Part shown: positions 25,303 to 34,181 of the stretch, piece after piece
Position numbering within the stretch: the first letter of the stretch is position 1
Layout of the letters: every line of letters starts with the position of its first letter
Assembly (NCBI RefSeq): GCF_028743715.1
Contig: NZ_CP117996.1
Span: 2,418,001 to 2,482,000, forward strand
Length of the DNA: 64,000 nt
DNA from: Microbacterium sp. Clip185
GTDB taxonomy: Bacteria; Actinomycetota; Actinomycetes; Actinomycetales; Microbacteriaceae
Direction of reading: 5' to 3'
The notes under the pieces: model-generated
Databases searched by the model: none
What the model saw: the letters and a program-made list of their open reading frames with translations, nothing else
What the model was told of the DNA's origin: nothing
Position numbers and translations under genes: made by a program

Positions 25303-26250
25303 TCAGCGACGCAGAGTGTGCGACGGCGGCTCGCCGTAGGCCTCGGCGTAGAGATGGGCGAAACGACCCGTATGGGCGAAGCCCCAGCGCGCGGCGATCT
25401 CGCGCACGGTGCGGGCGCCGGCATCCGCTGCCATCAGATCCGCGTGCGCGCCCTCGAGCCGGATGCGGCGAAGAAACGCCGACGGCGACATCTCGTAGGC
25501 ACGGCGGAAGGCGAGCTGGAGGCCGCGCACCGAGGTCCCCGCGGCGAGCGCGACGTCGCCGATGGTGATCGGGTCGGCCACGTGCTCCTCCATGAACGCG
25601 ATCGCCCGACGCACCGTACGCGGCGACGTCTGTGCGCGGGTGCGGGAATGCTCACCCAGCAGCGGGAAGGAGGTGGCGATGGCGGCCACGAGCTGATGCG
25701 TGAACTGGGCTCGCAGCAGCGGCGATGTGGCCACGGTCTCGTCGGCGAGCAGCGTCGCCTCGATGAAGCGCAGCGTCTCGGCCACGATCGAGTGGCGTTC
25801 CGCTGTGCCGTTGACCCGATCGGTCCGAAGCCGCGGCGGCTCCTCACCGAGCATCCCGCGCAGCACCCGATGGAACGTCTCGGCGTCGAGGCTGACCGCC
25901 CGCATCTGCAACTGGGTGAAGCGCGCGGAGAAGGCGGTCGCCGGAGGCACCAGGAAAGGGATGCGGCCATCGCCGCTCTCTTGTCCGACCGACCACCGAT
26001 GACGACCCGCGACCGCGTGGGCGACGATGAACTGGGGGAACTCCTCCGCGTCCGTGCGGTTCGATCCGCCGAAACGGAGGGCCGTGGCCATGAGGCTGCT
26101 GTCGCTCACGGCGGCCATCTGGTACCGGAATCCGGCCGGAGGATCGGCCGTCAGAACCATCGAGGTGTTGAAGAGCTCGCTCACCGATTCCTGCGCGCGT
26201 TGCGGGTCATCCGTCTGCAGTCCACGGCGGGAGGGCGCCCCTTGGCTCAC
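25303..26250 (-). CDS. AraC-family transcriptional regulator
   Basis: 315 residues. The C-terminal ~100 residues hold the two AraC helix-turn-helix motifs: PITIGDVALAAGTSVRGLQLAFRRA, then RTVREIAARWGFAHTGRFAHLY. The N-terminal ~190 residues form a ligand-binding-like region beginning SVSELFNTSMVL. Ligand and targets are not evident; no operon partner is adjacent. GTG 26250 is used because the N-terminal domain needs it, but Shine-Dalgarno support is weak. Confidence 0.85.
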   Translation of the reverse strand: MSQGAPSRRGLQTDDPQRAQESVSELFNTSMVLTADPPAGFRYQMAAVSDSSLMATALRFGGSNRTDAEEFPQFIVAHAVAGRHRWSVGQESGDGRIPFLVPPATAFSARFTQLQMRAVSLDAETFHRVLRGMLGEEPPRLRTDRVNGTAERHSIVAETLRFIEATLLADETVATSPLLRAQFTHQLVAAIATSFPLLGEHSRTRAQTSPRTVRRAIAFMEEHVADPITIGDVALAAGTSVRGLQLAFRRAYEMSPSAFLRRIRLEGAHADLMAADAGARTVREIAARWGFAHTGRFAHLYAEAYGEPPSHTLRR

Positions 26251-26523
26251 GCCCCGTCACCCGAAACGACGACCGTGGAATCCAACCTGCCCAACTGCCC
26301 TCCTTGCGCGCCGATCACGGCGCATCCCCACCCTGTGCGATCACCCGCCGACGGGCTCGGTATCGATCCGATCCACGCGGGAAGTATCCGCCACACGCAG
26401 CCGCATGGCAGCAATGAGAATCGGGGTCGTTCGTGCACGAACAAAGAGGGTTGACACCGGATACGCGATCTGGCATATGCGCATCCGACCACCCACGACG
26501 ATGCGCGGGAACATCGGGCGTGC

Positions 26524-26799
26524 TCAGGCCGACGAACCCTCCAGAAGCTCCGTCACCCGGTCGAAGTCGAGCGTCTGGGCGATCTCCTCCGCGCGGTCGT
26601 AGCGCGACCCGGCGAGCACGACGAACACCGCGCCGACGACGTCGACGAACCCGACGCACTCGTCGCCGCGCAGAGCTCGGTAGCGTTCGGGGGCGATGCG
26701 CTCCCAGCGCAGCTCGCGAACATCCGGAGCGCCGGGGACGAGGTCGGCGGCGGGCTCAGCTGCGGGCGTGCGGTTCTCCGGCATCATCTGCAGCGTCAT
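26524..26799 (-). CDS. Small hypothetical protein, 91 residues
   Basis: It begins MTLQMMPENRTPAAEPAA and has a C-terminal hydrophobic beta-type stretch (FVDVVGAVFVVLAGSRY) followed by an acidic helix. There is no signal peptide or metal motif. GGAGG lies seven bases before ATG 26799, so translation is credible. I do not recognise the family. It stands alone between the AraC gene and an SDR gene. Confidence 0.6.
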   Translation of the reverse strand: MTLQMMPENRTPAAEPAADLVPGAPDVRELRWERIAPERYRALRGDECVGFVDVVGAVFVVLAGSRYDRAEEIAQTLDFDRVTELLEGSSA

Positions 26800-26894
26800 C
26801 GTCGCCTCCTGCTCCGTGGGGTTTCCCCTACTGTGCGCTCGGCCGGTAGCAAACAGCTGAGGCTTGACTTATCGTCTGCTGCTCGCCTACGCGT

Positions 26895-26925
26895 GCACGG
26901 GCGGACTCCGAAGAGCCGCCCGTGC
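26895..26925 (-). terminator. Hairpin after the SDR gene
   Basis: A 10-base perfect stem (26895-26904 with 26916-26925) lies seven bases beyond the stop of the SDR gene at 26932. No U tract follows. Confidence 0.55.
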
Positions 26926-26931
26926 GGCGCC

Positions 26932-27708
26932 TCAGCCGAGGAAGGGGCGCAGGTCGGGGTAGCCGCTGGTCTGCCAGGCGCCGTCGACGACGACGTTCTC
27001 GCCATTGACGTATGAGGCGTCATCCGACGCGAGGAACAGCGCCACACCGGCGATCTCCTCGGGCTCGGCCGGCCGGCCGGCGGGGATGCGCGCCATGTAC
27101 GCCTCGGGCACGCCGGGCATGCTCATGAGGCCGCCGGTGAGCGGGGTCGCCACGAGACCCGGCGAGACCGCATTGACGCGGATGCCGTCGCCGGCGAGTT
27201 CGAGCGCCGCGTTCTTCGTGAGCATCACGACGCCGGCCTTGGCGGCCGAATACCCCGATCCGAAGTGCATCGGGACGAGCGAGTTGAGCGAGGCGATGTT
27301 CACGATCGCTCCCGCCTGACCCTCGGCGAGGAAGTGCGCCGCGCCGAGCTTCGTGCCGAGGAAGGCACCGTAGAGGTTGAGACGGATGTTGAAGTCCCAG
27401 ATCGCGAGGTCCATGTCTACGATGCGGCCCGGCCGGGATCCACCCGCGACGTTGTAGACCGCGTCGATACGGCCGAACCGCTCGCGCGCGCCGTCGAAGA
27501 GCGCCGTCATCGCGGCCTCGTCGGTGACGTCGGTGGCGAGCCCCGCGACGCTGTCGCCGAAGGTCGCACCGGCGGCGGCGACCGCTTCGGCGTTGATGTC
27601 CGCCACGAAGACGCGGGCACCCTCATCCACCAGGCGACGCGTGATCGCCGCTCCGATCCCCGAGACGCCTCCCGTGACGATCGCGACCTTGCCGTCGAAA
27701 CGTGCCAT
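26932..27708 (-). CDS. Short-chain dehydrogenase/reductase
   Basis: 258 residues. Cofactor motif TGGVSGIG near residue 12, NVAG near 88, catalytic Tyr-Lys in GYSAAKAG near 155, and the conserved C-terminal NGENVVVDGAW. The acidic residue after the second strand (FVADINAEA) suggests NAD. A TetR gene lies upstream in the same direction. The promoter between them carries an inverted repeat, so TetR control is likely. Substrate unknown. Confidence 0.87.
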   Translation of the reverse strand: MARFDGKVAIVTGGVSGIGAAITRRLVDEGARVFVADINAEAVAAAGATFGDSVAGLATDVTDEAAMTALFDGARERFGRIDAVYNVAGGSRPGRIVDMDLAIWDFNIRLNLYGAFLGTKLGAAHFLAEGQAGAIVNIASLNSLVPMHFGSGYSAAKAGVVMLTKNAALELAGDGIRVNAVSPGLVATPLTGGLMSMPGVPEAYMARIPAGRPAEPEEIAGVALFLASDDASYVNGENVVVDGAWQTSGYPDLRPFLG

Positions 27709-27752
27709 GACTGCCTTCCCGCGACGACCGGGCGGCGTCGCTGCTCGACAGC

Positions 27753-27782
27753 ATTGTAGGCAATCTATCTGACATCTGTCTT
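27753..27782 (-). promoter_or_regulatory. SDR promoter overlapped by a short inverted repeat
   Basis: Minus strand AAGACA (27782-27777), 18 bases, TACAAT (27758-27753). GACA-GA-TGTC (27780-27771) overlaps the -35 hexamer. This is the position expected for an operator of the neighbouring TetR-family repressor. Confidence 0.5.
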
Positions 27783-27800
27783 ATAAATGGCAGAGTCCGT

Positions 27801-28352
27801 TCAGAGCTGCCACCACTCGGCGGATGCGGCCAGGATGACGGTGACCGCGCGGTCGAGGTCCGCCATGTCGGTGCGCAGCCACCGCTCGATCGCCCCCACC
27901 GTGCCCGCCGCGGCGTAGGCGACGGCGAGCGAGACGGCCACGGCATCACCGGCGATCGTCGCGGGGACGATGCCCGGGCGCCGCTGCACCCACTGCTCCA
28001 GTCCTTGGCGCAGGCTCCGCTCGAGTCCCGCCCGCACGGGAGCGGCGAGCAGCGGCTCCATCGCCGAGCGGTAGACGGCCGCCCGCGTACGAACGTGCCG
28101 CAGCAGCATCCGCTCGCCGTCGCCGATCGCCGCATCCGCACCGAGAGCGGCGGTCACCTCCTGCAGCTCCGCTTCGAGAGCGTCGGCCACCAGCTCGGTC
28201 ACCCCGGCGGCGTGCCGATAGAAGGTGTCGCGGGTGACGCCTGCGGCGCGGCAGAGATCCGTCACGCTGATCTGCGACAACGGCATGGTCGATGCCAGCT
28301 CGAACACGGTTGCGCGCAGGCGCTCCTGCGTGCGACGCACCCGCGGATCCAT
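27801..28352 (-). CDS. TetR-family transcriptional regulator
   Basis: 183 residues. The N-terminal helix-turn-helix reads ISVTDLCRAAGVTRDTFYRHAAG at about residues 28-50. The rest is a helical ligand-binding domain. ATG 28352 lies six bases after TAGCAT (28364-28359), a leaderless arrangement. It probably controls the SDR gene just downstream, whose promoter carries an inverted repeat. Inducer unknown. Confidence 0.85.
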   Translation of the reverse strand: MDPRVRRTQERLRATVFELASTMPLSQISVTDLCRAAGVTRDTFYRHAAGVTELVADALEAELQEVTAALGADAAIGDGERMLLRHVRTRAAVYRSAMEPLLAAPVRAGLERSLRQGLEQWVQRRPGIVPATIAGDAVAVSLAVAYAAAGTVGAIERWLRTDMADLDRAVTVILAASAEWWQL

Positions 28353-28420
28353 CCGCCCATGCTAAGCGCACGCGCGGAAACGGCCGCCCGGCGTCCGGAC
28401 GACCGTCTCCCCCGCGAAGG

Positions 28421-29308
28421 TCAGTGCACCGGCATCCCGCCCGTGACCGCGATCGTCTCGCCCACCACGTAACTGGACTCCTGGGAGGCGAGGAACACGA
28501 ACGCCGGAGCGAGCTCGACGGGCTGACCCGCCCGCCCGATCGGCGTCTGGGAGCCGAACTCCTCGATCTTCTCGTTCGGCACGTAGGCAGGCTGCAGCGG
28601 GGTCCAGATCGGACCGGGAGCCACACCGTTGACCCGGATGCCGCGCTCGATCAACTGCTGCGACATCGCACGGGTCCAGTTGGCGATGCCCGCCTTCGAG
28701 ACCGCGTACTCCGCCAGCGAAGGCGACGGCTGGAATCCCTGCACGCTCGAGGTGGTGATGATCGCCGCGCCGGGCTTCAGGTGCGCGGATGCCGCCTTGG
28801 TCAGCCAGAACAGCGGGTAGATGTTCGCCTTCACGACGTGATCGAGCGTATGCGTCTCGAAGTCGTCGATGCTGTCGACCGTCGGCATCGTGCCGGCGTT
28901 GATCACGAGGATGTCGAGGCCCCCGAGCTCCTGCACGGCGCGTTCCACGACATCGACGTTGGTCTGCTCCTGCTGCAGATCGCCGGGAAGGAGCACGACC
29001 TTGCGACCCTCCTTCTCGATGAGCGCCGCGACCTCCTCGGCCTGCGCCTGCTCCTCGGGCAGATAGCTGAGCGCGACATCCGCACCCTCACGGGCATAGG
29101 CGATGGCGACGGCCCGGCCGATGCCGGAGTCGGCGCCGGTCACGAGCGCCTTGCGGCCGGGAAGCCGGCCGAAACCGATGTAGCTGGTCTCGCCGTGGTC
29201 GGGCGCGGGGTCCATCTCGTGGATGTCGCCGGGGGCGCTCTGCTGCTGGGGCGGGAAAGGCGGCCGGGGGAACTGGGTGGTCGGGTCCTGGGCGTCGTAC
29301 ATGCTCAT
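28421..29308 (-). CDS. SDR oxidoreductase of the general-stress (YdaD/YghA-like) type
   Basis: 295 residues with the typical Pro/Gln-rich N-terminal extension of this subgroup, then GRKALVTGADSGIGRAV, INAG near residue 136, catalytic LAEYAVSKAG and the C-terminal VVGETIAVTGG. Bacillus YdaD (general stress protein 39) and E. coli YghA have the same layout; their substrates are not settled. It sits just downstream of the Dps gene in the same direction with a 12-base gap, so it is probably co-expressed as a stress unit. Confidence 0.85.
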   Translation of the reverse strand: MSMYDAQDPTTQFPRPPFPPQQQSAPGDIHEMDPAPDHGETSYIGFGRLPGRKALVTGADSGIGRAVAIAYAREGADVALSYLPEEQAQAEEVAALIEKEGRKVVLLPGDLQQEQTNVDVVERAVQELGGLDILVINAGTMPTVDSIDDFETHTLDHVVKANIYPLFWLTKAASAHLKPGAAIITTSSVQGFQPSPSLAEYAVSKAGIANWTRAMSQQLIERGIRVNGVAPGPIWTPLQPAYVPNEKIEEFGSQTPIGRAGQPVELAPAFVFLASQESSYVVGETIAVTGGMPVH

Positions 29309-29320
29309 GTGCGACCCCTC

Positions 29321-29881
29321 TCAGCGCGCCGCCGGCGCGCGGTTCTCGGCACTGACCATCCACGCGAGCTGCTCGAGGCGCTCGAGCACCGCGTGGAGGA
29401 TGTCGGCGCTCGTCGGGTCCTCGTCGTCGACCTCGTCGTGCACGTCGCGGCAGGTACCGATCGTGGCCTCCAGGCGCTCGGTGATGAGGTCGATGACCTC
29501 GCTCGTGTCGATCTCGCCCTGCGGGAACTCCGGCAGCGTGGTCGTCTCGGCGACGGTGTCGCTGCGGCCGTCCGGGAGCGCATGCAGCGCCCGCATCCGC
29601 TCCGCGACGGTGTCGCTGAACTCGCGGGCGGCGTCGATCACCTCGTCCAGCTGCAGGTGGGTGTCACGGAAGTTGCGGCCGACGACGTTCCAGTGCGCCT
29701 GCTTACCCTGCAGCGACAGCTCGATCAGGTCGACGAGCACCTTCTGCAGGTTGTCGCTGAGTTCCTGGGATGCGGTGAACCCGCTCTCCGCGTTCTGCTC
29801 CTCGGTGAGCCCGGCTCCGGCTCCGCCCTTCGCGGGGCGGCGGCGGTTGCGCGTGGTGCTCGATGCGTTCGTGGCGGCCAT
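29321..29881 (-). CDS. dps: Dps-family ferritin-like protein with basic N-terminal tail
   Basis: 186 residues. It stores iron and protects DNA during starvation or oxidative stress. A basic tail (TTRNRRRPAKGG) precedes the four-helix core. The ferroxidase motif is GKQAHWNVVGRNFRDTHLQLDEVID with the His, Asp and Glu ligands in place. The tail should contact DNA. ATG 29881 is fixed by GAAGGAGG seven bases upstream and by the family N-terminus. The reading frame stays open far upstream, but that part is antisense to the GH15 gene. Confidence 0.9.
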   Translation of the reverse strand: MAATNASSTTRNRRRPAKGGAGAGLTEEQNAESGFTASQELSDNLQKVLVDLIELSLQGKQAHWNVVGRNFRDTHLQLDEVIDAAREFSDTVAERMRALHALPDGRSDTVAETTTLPEFPQGEIDTSEVIDLITERLEATIGTCRDVHDEVDDEDPTSADILHAVLERLEQLAWMVSAENRAPAAR

Positions 29882-30088
29882 GTCGTCCTCCTTCGTCGTC
29901 GAGGACGGGTCGTGCCCGTCGCTCGGTGTCTGACGGTGCGACGCTAACCCCGGCTCGTGGCGCGCCGCCGGGGGTTGTCCGCCCCGCCACAGGTTGCTAG
30001 CGCTCGTGCGCGGCGAGCCGCCTAACCTGCCCGCGCGCGGCACGCAAGCCTGCCCCGACCCGGGTCCGGGCCGCCTAGCGTGGCTGCC
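29882..30088. other. Divergent intergenic region between dps and the GH15 gene
   Basis: 207 bases. On the right is TAGCGT (30076-30081), seven bases before GTG 30089. On the left are the Shine-Dalgarno and upstream region of dps. No RNA or further gene is apparent. Confidence 0.5.
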
Positions 30089-31885
30089 GTGTCCCGCCCC
30101 TCCTCCGATCTCTCGTCCTACGCGGCGATCGGCGACGGCCGGACCGTCGCGCTCGTGGATCGACGCGGCAGCATCGACTGGCTGCCGGTGCCCAACCTCG
30201 ACTCCGTGCCGGTGTTTGCACGCATCCTCGATGCCGAGAACGGCGGATGCCTGGAGATCACACCGGTCGGCGAGTTCGAGGTGCGTCGCCGATACGTGGC
30301 GCGCACGAACGTGCTGCAGATGACCTTCATCACCCCGACGGGTACCGCCCGCCTGACGGACGCGATGGTGACGGGTGTCGCCGGGCGACTTCCCTGGGCG
30401 GAACTGGCCAGGCGCGTGGAGGGCATCGACGGCGAGGTCGCCTTCACCTGGCGCGTGCAGCCGGGTACCCGCCTGAACACCGCGGCGCCCTGGGCGGAGC
30501 AGCGCGACGGTGCGACGATCCTGCGCGTCGGCGAGACCTCGCTCGCGGTGGTGGGTCAGAACCATGGCGGCCCGACGACCGTCGATGACGGCGCGGGCCC
30601 GCGCGTCGAAGGGGCGTTCACGACCTCGAACAACTCGCGCCACCTGCTCGTGGTGGTCGCGACCGACGGCGAGCCGCTGCACCTGCCGCATCCGGAGAAC
30701 GTCGACCGCAGCATCGACCGCACGGTCGAGGGGTGGCGTGCGTGGTCGCGGGAATTCGGCTATGAGGGCCCGTGGCAGGCCACCGTGCAGCGCAGCGCGC
30801 TCGCACTGAAGCTCCTGGTCTACTCCCCCACGGGAGCCATCGCCGCCGCCGCGACCACGTCGCTGCCGGAGAACCCCCGCGGTGGCAAGAACTGGGACTA
30901 CCGCCTCGCGTGGGTGCGCGATCTCGCCTACACCGCTCACGCGCTCGTTCGTTTCGGCCTCCGCGAGGAGACGCACGCCGCGATCTCGTGGCTGCTGCGC
31001 ACCATCCGCGACAACGGGCCCGACCTGCACGTGCTGTACACGCTGCGCGGCACCCTCGCGCAGGACGTCACCGAACACGACGCGCCGGGCTGGCGCGGGA
31101 TCGGCCCTGTCGTGACCGGCAACCCGGCGCACGGACAGCTCCAGCTGGGCGTGTACGGCGACCTCTTCGCCATCTGCCGCACCTATGTGGATGCGGGCAA
31201 CGTGCTGGACGTCGCCACCGGCCGCATGCTCGCCGCCATGGCCGACCGCACGTGCGACGAATGGCGTAAGCCGGACTCCGGGATGTGGGAGCTTCCCGAG
31301 ATACGCCACTACACCTCTTCGAAGATGGGCTGCTGGCAAGCGCTGCGCGATGCGGTCGTGCTCGCCGAGGCGGGCGCCATCCCGGGAAGCGCGGAGCGTT
31401 GGGCGTCCGAGCGCGACCGCATCGCGGCGTGGATCGCCGAGCACGGCTGGTCGGAGGAGATCGGGGCGTACGTCATGCATCCGGACTCCGCAGACGTCGA
31501 CACCTCGGTTCTCCTGCACGCCGAGAGCGGGTTCGACCGCGGCGAGCGGATGTCGCAGACGATCGACGTGCTCACCGAGCGGCTCGGCGCAGGTCACCTG
31601 CTCTACCGCTATACCGGGATGGATCAGGAGGAGCACACGTTCGTCGCCTCCGCGTTCTGGCGGGCCGGTGCACTGGCGTGCGTGGGACGCCACGAGGAGG
31701 CCGTCGCCGCGATGGACGACCTGGTCGCCCGCGCCAACGACGTCGGCGTCTACGCCGAGATGATCTCGGAGCACGACGGCGCCGCTTGGGGCAACCTGCC
31801 CCAAGCGCTCAGCCATCTCGCCGTGATCGGCGCAGCCCTCACGATCCGCGACCTCGTCGCAACGGAGGTGCTCGATGGCCGCTGA
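30089..31885 (+). CDS. Glycoside hydrolase family 15 protein (glucoamylase/trehalase-like)
   Basis: 598 residues. An N-terminal beta domain starts SSYAAIGDGRTVALVDRRGSIDWLPVP, then the catalytic helical barrel has NWDYRLAWVRDLAY, WELPEIRHYTSSKMGCW (acid Glu region near residue 410) and YTGMDQEEHTFVASAFW. These match the GH15 proteins of actinobacteria, which include trehalases and dextran or isomalto-glucanases. No signal peptide, so it is cytosolic. GTG 30089 lies seven bases after TAGCGT, so it is favoured over the in-frame GTG at 30080, which would overlap that box. It overlaps the next gene by 11 bases. Confidence 0.85.
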   Translation: MSRPSSDLSSYAAIGDGRTVALVDRRGSIDWLPVPNLDSVPVFARILDAENGGCLEITPVGEFEVRRRYVARTNVLQMTFITPTGTARLTDAMVTGVAGRLPWAELARRVEGIDGEVAFTWRVQPGTRLNTAAPWAEQRDGATILRVGETSLAVVGQNHGGPTTVDDGAGPRVEGAFTTSNNSRHLLVVVATDGEPLHLPHPENVDRSIDRTVEGWRAWSREFGYEGPWQATVQRSALALKLLVYSPTGAIAAAATTSLPENPRGGKNWDYRLAWVRDLAYTAHALVRFGLREETHAAISWLLRTIRDNGPDLHVLYTLRGTLAQDVTEHDAPGWRGIGPVVTGNPAHGQLQLGVYGDLFAICRTYVDAGNVLDVATGRMLAAMADRTCDEWRKPDSGMWELPEIRHYTSSKMGCWQALRDAVVLAEAGAIPGSAERWASERDRIAAWIAEHGWSEEIGAYVMHPDSADVDTSVLLHAESGFDRGERMSQTIDVLTERLGAGHLLYRYTGMDQEEHTFVASAFWRAGALACVGRHEEAVAAMDDLVARANDVGVYAEMISEHDGAAWGNLPQALSHLAVIGAALTIRDLVATEVLDGR

Positions 31886-32768
31886 AGCCCGCATCTTCCG
31901 GCGCCTCGATGCGATCCTCGTCGAGAGCATCTTCTGGGATGACCGCACCGACGAGCTCGTCTGGGTCGACATCACGCGAGGCACCATGCACCGCGCCCGA
32001 CTGGACGGCCCGGAGGACGGCTCCCGCGACACGGTGGTGCGGCTGCCGGCGCCGATGAGCGCCGTGCAGCCCGCCGCATCCGGCGGGTTCGTCGCCGCGT
32101 TGAAGGATCGCGTCGTCCTGCTGGATGCGCACGGCACGATCCTGCGCACGGTCGCCGTCCTGCCCCACGCGCACCCGGGCATCCGCAGCAACGAGGCCAA
32201 GGTCGATCCGTTCGGACGTTTCGTGGTCGGAGCGATGGATCTGACCACCGGCGCGCCCGATGCGAGCCTCTTCCTCGTCGACGCTGCGGGCACCGTGCGA
32301 GCACTCCGCGGCGGTTTCGGCGTCGCCAACGGCTTCGAGTGGTCCGACGATGCGCGGACGATGTACGTCACCGACACGGCCACGCGAACGGTCTACCGCG
32401 CTACCTACTCGCGGCAGGCCGAAGCCCTCGGCGAGCTGGAGCCGTTCCTGGTCGGCGAAGACTCCGACGGACTCGCCCTGGACACCGAAGGACGATTCTG
32501 GAACGGCGTCTACGGCGCGGGGCAGGTCGTGCGGTGGTCACCCGACGGGCGCGTCGACGCCCGCATCCGGATCCCCGCGCCGCAGGTGACCTCCGTCGCC
32601 TTCGGCGGACCGTCGCGCAATCTGCTGTTCGTCGGCACCGCTCGCGAGCAGCTCACCGAGCAGCAGCTCGTCACGGCGCCCCTCAGCGGGTCGATCTTCG
32701 TGATCGACACGGGCGCCGAAGGGCGGCCGGCACACACGTTCGGACCGATCCCGTCCGAAAGCGAATGA
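31875..32768 (+). CDS. SMP-30/gluconolactonase-like beta-propeller protein
   Basis: 297 residues. The family pattern is present: ILVESIFWDDRTDELVWVDI, EAKVDPFGRFVVGAMD, GVANGFEWSDDARTMYVTDT (metal-binding Asn and Asp) and DTEGRFWNGVYGAG. Members hydrolyse sugar lactones with Ca or Zn. GGAGG precedes ATG 31875 and the gene overlaps the GH15 gene. With the SDR behind it, a route of glucosidase, sugar oxidation and lactone opening can be inferred, but the substrate is unknown. Confidence 0.84.
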   Translation: MAAEARIFRRLDAILVESIFWDDRTDELVWVDITRGTMHRARLDGPEDGSRDTVVRLPAPMSAVQPAASGGFVAALKDRVVLLDAHGTILRTVAVLPHAHPGIRSNEAKVDPFGRFVVGAMDLTTGAPDASLFLVDAAGTVRALRGGFGVANGFEWSDDARTMYVTDTATRTVYRATYSRQAEALGELEPFLVGEDSDGLALDTEGRFWNGVYGAGQVVRWSPDGRVDARIRIPAPQVTSVAFGGPSRNLLFVGTAREQLTEQQLVTAPLSGSIFVIDTGAEGRPAHTFGPIPSESE

Positions 32769-32780
32769 AAGGACACCCAC

Positions 32781-33581
32781 ATGGATCTCGGCATCGCAGG
32801 CAAGAAGGCCCTCATCACCGGTGGCGACTCGGGCATCGGCTTCGAGACAGCCAAGCTCCTCCTCGCTGAGGGAGTGACCGTCGTGCTCACCGACCGCGAC
32901 GCGCACAAGCTCGAGGAATCCGCTGCGCGCCTCGACGCGCCCGAGGGTCGGCTCCACACGTTCGCCGCCGACATCACCGACCTCGAATCCGTGGCCGAGC
33001 TGCATCGCAAGACGACGGATGCGGTGGGCGCCATCGACATCCTGGTGCAGTCTGCGGGTATCACGGGCGCGCAGGGACTGTTCCACGAGATCGACGACGA
33101 GGGCTGGACGTCGACGATCGAGACCGACCTGCTCGGACCGGTCCGCGTGATCCGGGAGTTCCTGACGGATCTCCGCTCCGGCGGATGGGGGCGCCTCGTG
33201 CTCCTCGCGTCCGAGGATGCCGTGCAGCCCTACGACGACGAGCTGCCCTACTGCGCGGCGAAGGCCGGCATCCTGGCTCTCGCGAAGGGGCTCTCACGCA
33301 GCTATGCCTCGGAGGGGCTGCTCGTCAACGCCGTCTCCCCCGCTTTCATCCACACGCCCATGACGGACGCGATGATGGAGAAGCGCTCGAAAGAACGGGG
33401 CGAGTCGTTCGACGAGGCGATCGCGTCGTTCCTCGACGAGGAGCGGCCGTACATGGAGCTCGGTCGCCGGGGCGAGCCTGAAGAGGTCGCGTCGGTGATC
33501 GCCTTCCTCTGCTCGGCGCGCGCCTCCTTCGTCAACGGGTCCAACTACCGCGTGGACTCGGGATCGGTCGCCACGATCTGA
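32781..33581 (+). CDS. Short-chain dehydrogenase/reductase, sugar-operon member
   Basis: 266 residues. TGGDSGIGFETAK near residue 12, QSAG near 91, catalytic LPYCAAKAG near 155, and a C-terminal FVNGSNYRVDSGS. AAAGGA lies eight bases before the ATG. Third gene of the GH15 / SMP-30 / SDR operon (12-base gap). The Asp in VVLTDRDAHK suggests NAD. It may oxidise a sugar to the lactone opened by the SMP-30 protein; that is inference. Confidence 0.86.
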   Translation: MDLGIAGKKALITGGDSGIGFETAKLLLAEGVTVVLTDRDAHKLEESAARLDAPEGRLHTFAADITDLESVAELHRKTTDAVGAIDILVQSAGITGAQGLFHEIDDEGWTSTIETDLLGPVRVIREFLTDLRSGGWGRLVLLASEDAVQPYDDELPYCAAKAGILALAKGLSRSYASEGLLVNAVSPAFIHTPMTDAMMEKRSKERGESFDEAIASFLDEERPYMELGRRGEPEEVASVIAFLCSARASFVNGSNYRVDSGSVATI

Positions 33582-33584
33582 CGA

Positions 33585-34082
33585 TCAGCCGTCGGCAGCG
33601 CCGGAGCCGGCGAGGTCCTTGCGCAGGAAGACCTCGTCCTCGCCTCCGGCGCCGCCGGCGGCCTCGGTGATCACGTAGCCCTGACGTTCGTAGAGGCGGA
33701 TGTTCGCCTCGCTCAGCCGTCCGGTGAACAGCTCCGCCGTGCGGGCGCCCGCGCGGCGTCCGCGCTCCTCGACCGCGTCCAACAACGCCGAGCCGATGCC
33801 TCCGCCCTGTTGATCGGGTGCGATGGCCAGCCGCCCCACGAGCAGCACATCGCCGTCGATGCGCGCGCGGATCGCGCCGATCATCCTCCCGCCGCGCCGC
33901 GCGACCTGGCCCAGGTTGTCCCGCAGCTCGTAGGCGACCTCCTCGAGCGTCTGGGTGAACACCGGCATGTCGACGTCGCGGTAGATCAGCGCCTCCTGCA
34001 CGAAGGCGGCGCGCTGCAGGGTCAGGACCTCGCCCGCATCCTCTGGCGAGATCGGATGGATGTCGATGTCATCGGCGGTCAT
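33585..34082 (-). CDS. GNAT-family N-acetyltransferase
   Basis: 165 residues. The acetyl-CoA loop is in LAIAPDQQGGGIGSALLDAV near residue 90, and IRLYERQGYVI gives the C-terminal GNAT strand-helix. AGGAG lies six bases before the ATG. Acceptor unknown. It converges on the SDR gene with a 3-base gap. Confidence 0.85.
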   Translation of the reverse strand: MTADDIDIHPISPEDAGEVLTLQRAAFVQEALIYRDVDMPVFTQTLEEVAYELRDNLGQVARRGGRMIGAIRARIDGDVLLVGRLAIAPDQQGGGIGSALLDAVEERGRRAGARTAELFTGRLSEANIRLYERQGYVITEAAGGAGGEDEVFLRKDLAGSGAADG

Positions 34083-34126
34083 GCGTGCTCCTGTCGGTCG
34101 AGGCCTCCCGCCATCTTGCGCGCACG

Positions 34127-34167
34127 CACCGGGGCCGGGCCAGCTGTGTGCCGACCCGGCCCCGGTG
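34127..34167 (-). terminator. Terminator hairpin of the GH43 gene
   Basis: A perfect 13-base stem (34127-34139 with 34155-34167) and a 15-base loop lie 15 bases past the GH43 stop codon. A weak T-containing sequence follows on the minus strand. Confidence 0.6.
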
Positions 34168-34181
34168 GTGTAAGCCCGTCG

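Noticed and set aside
26247..26492. An 81-codon minus-strand frame whose stop overlaps the AraC start.
   Set aside because: No Shine-Dalgarno, low-complexity composition and no recognisable domain. The overlap alone is not enough.
29940..29952. A CGCTAAC half-site near dps resembling the LacI-type operators.
   Set aside because: The other half does not fit the LacI-family pattern and it is far from the lacI locus.
29882..32383. Extension of the Dps frame to about 1,000 codons.
   Set aside because: The extra part is antisense to the GH15 and SMP-30 genes. A strong Shine-Dalgarno and the family N-terminus fix the start at 29881.
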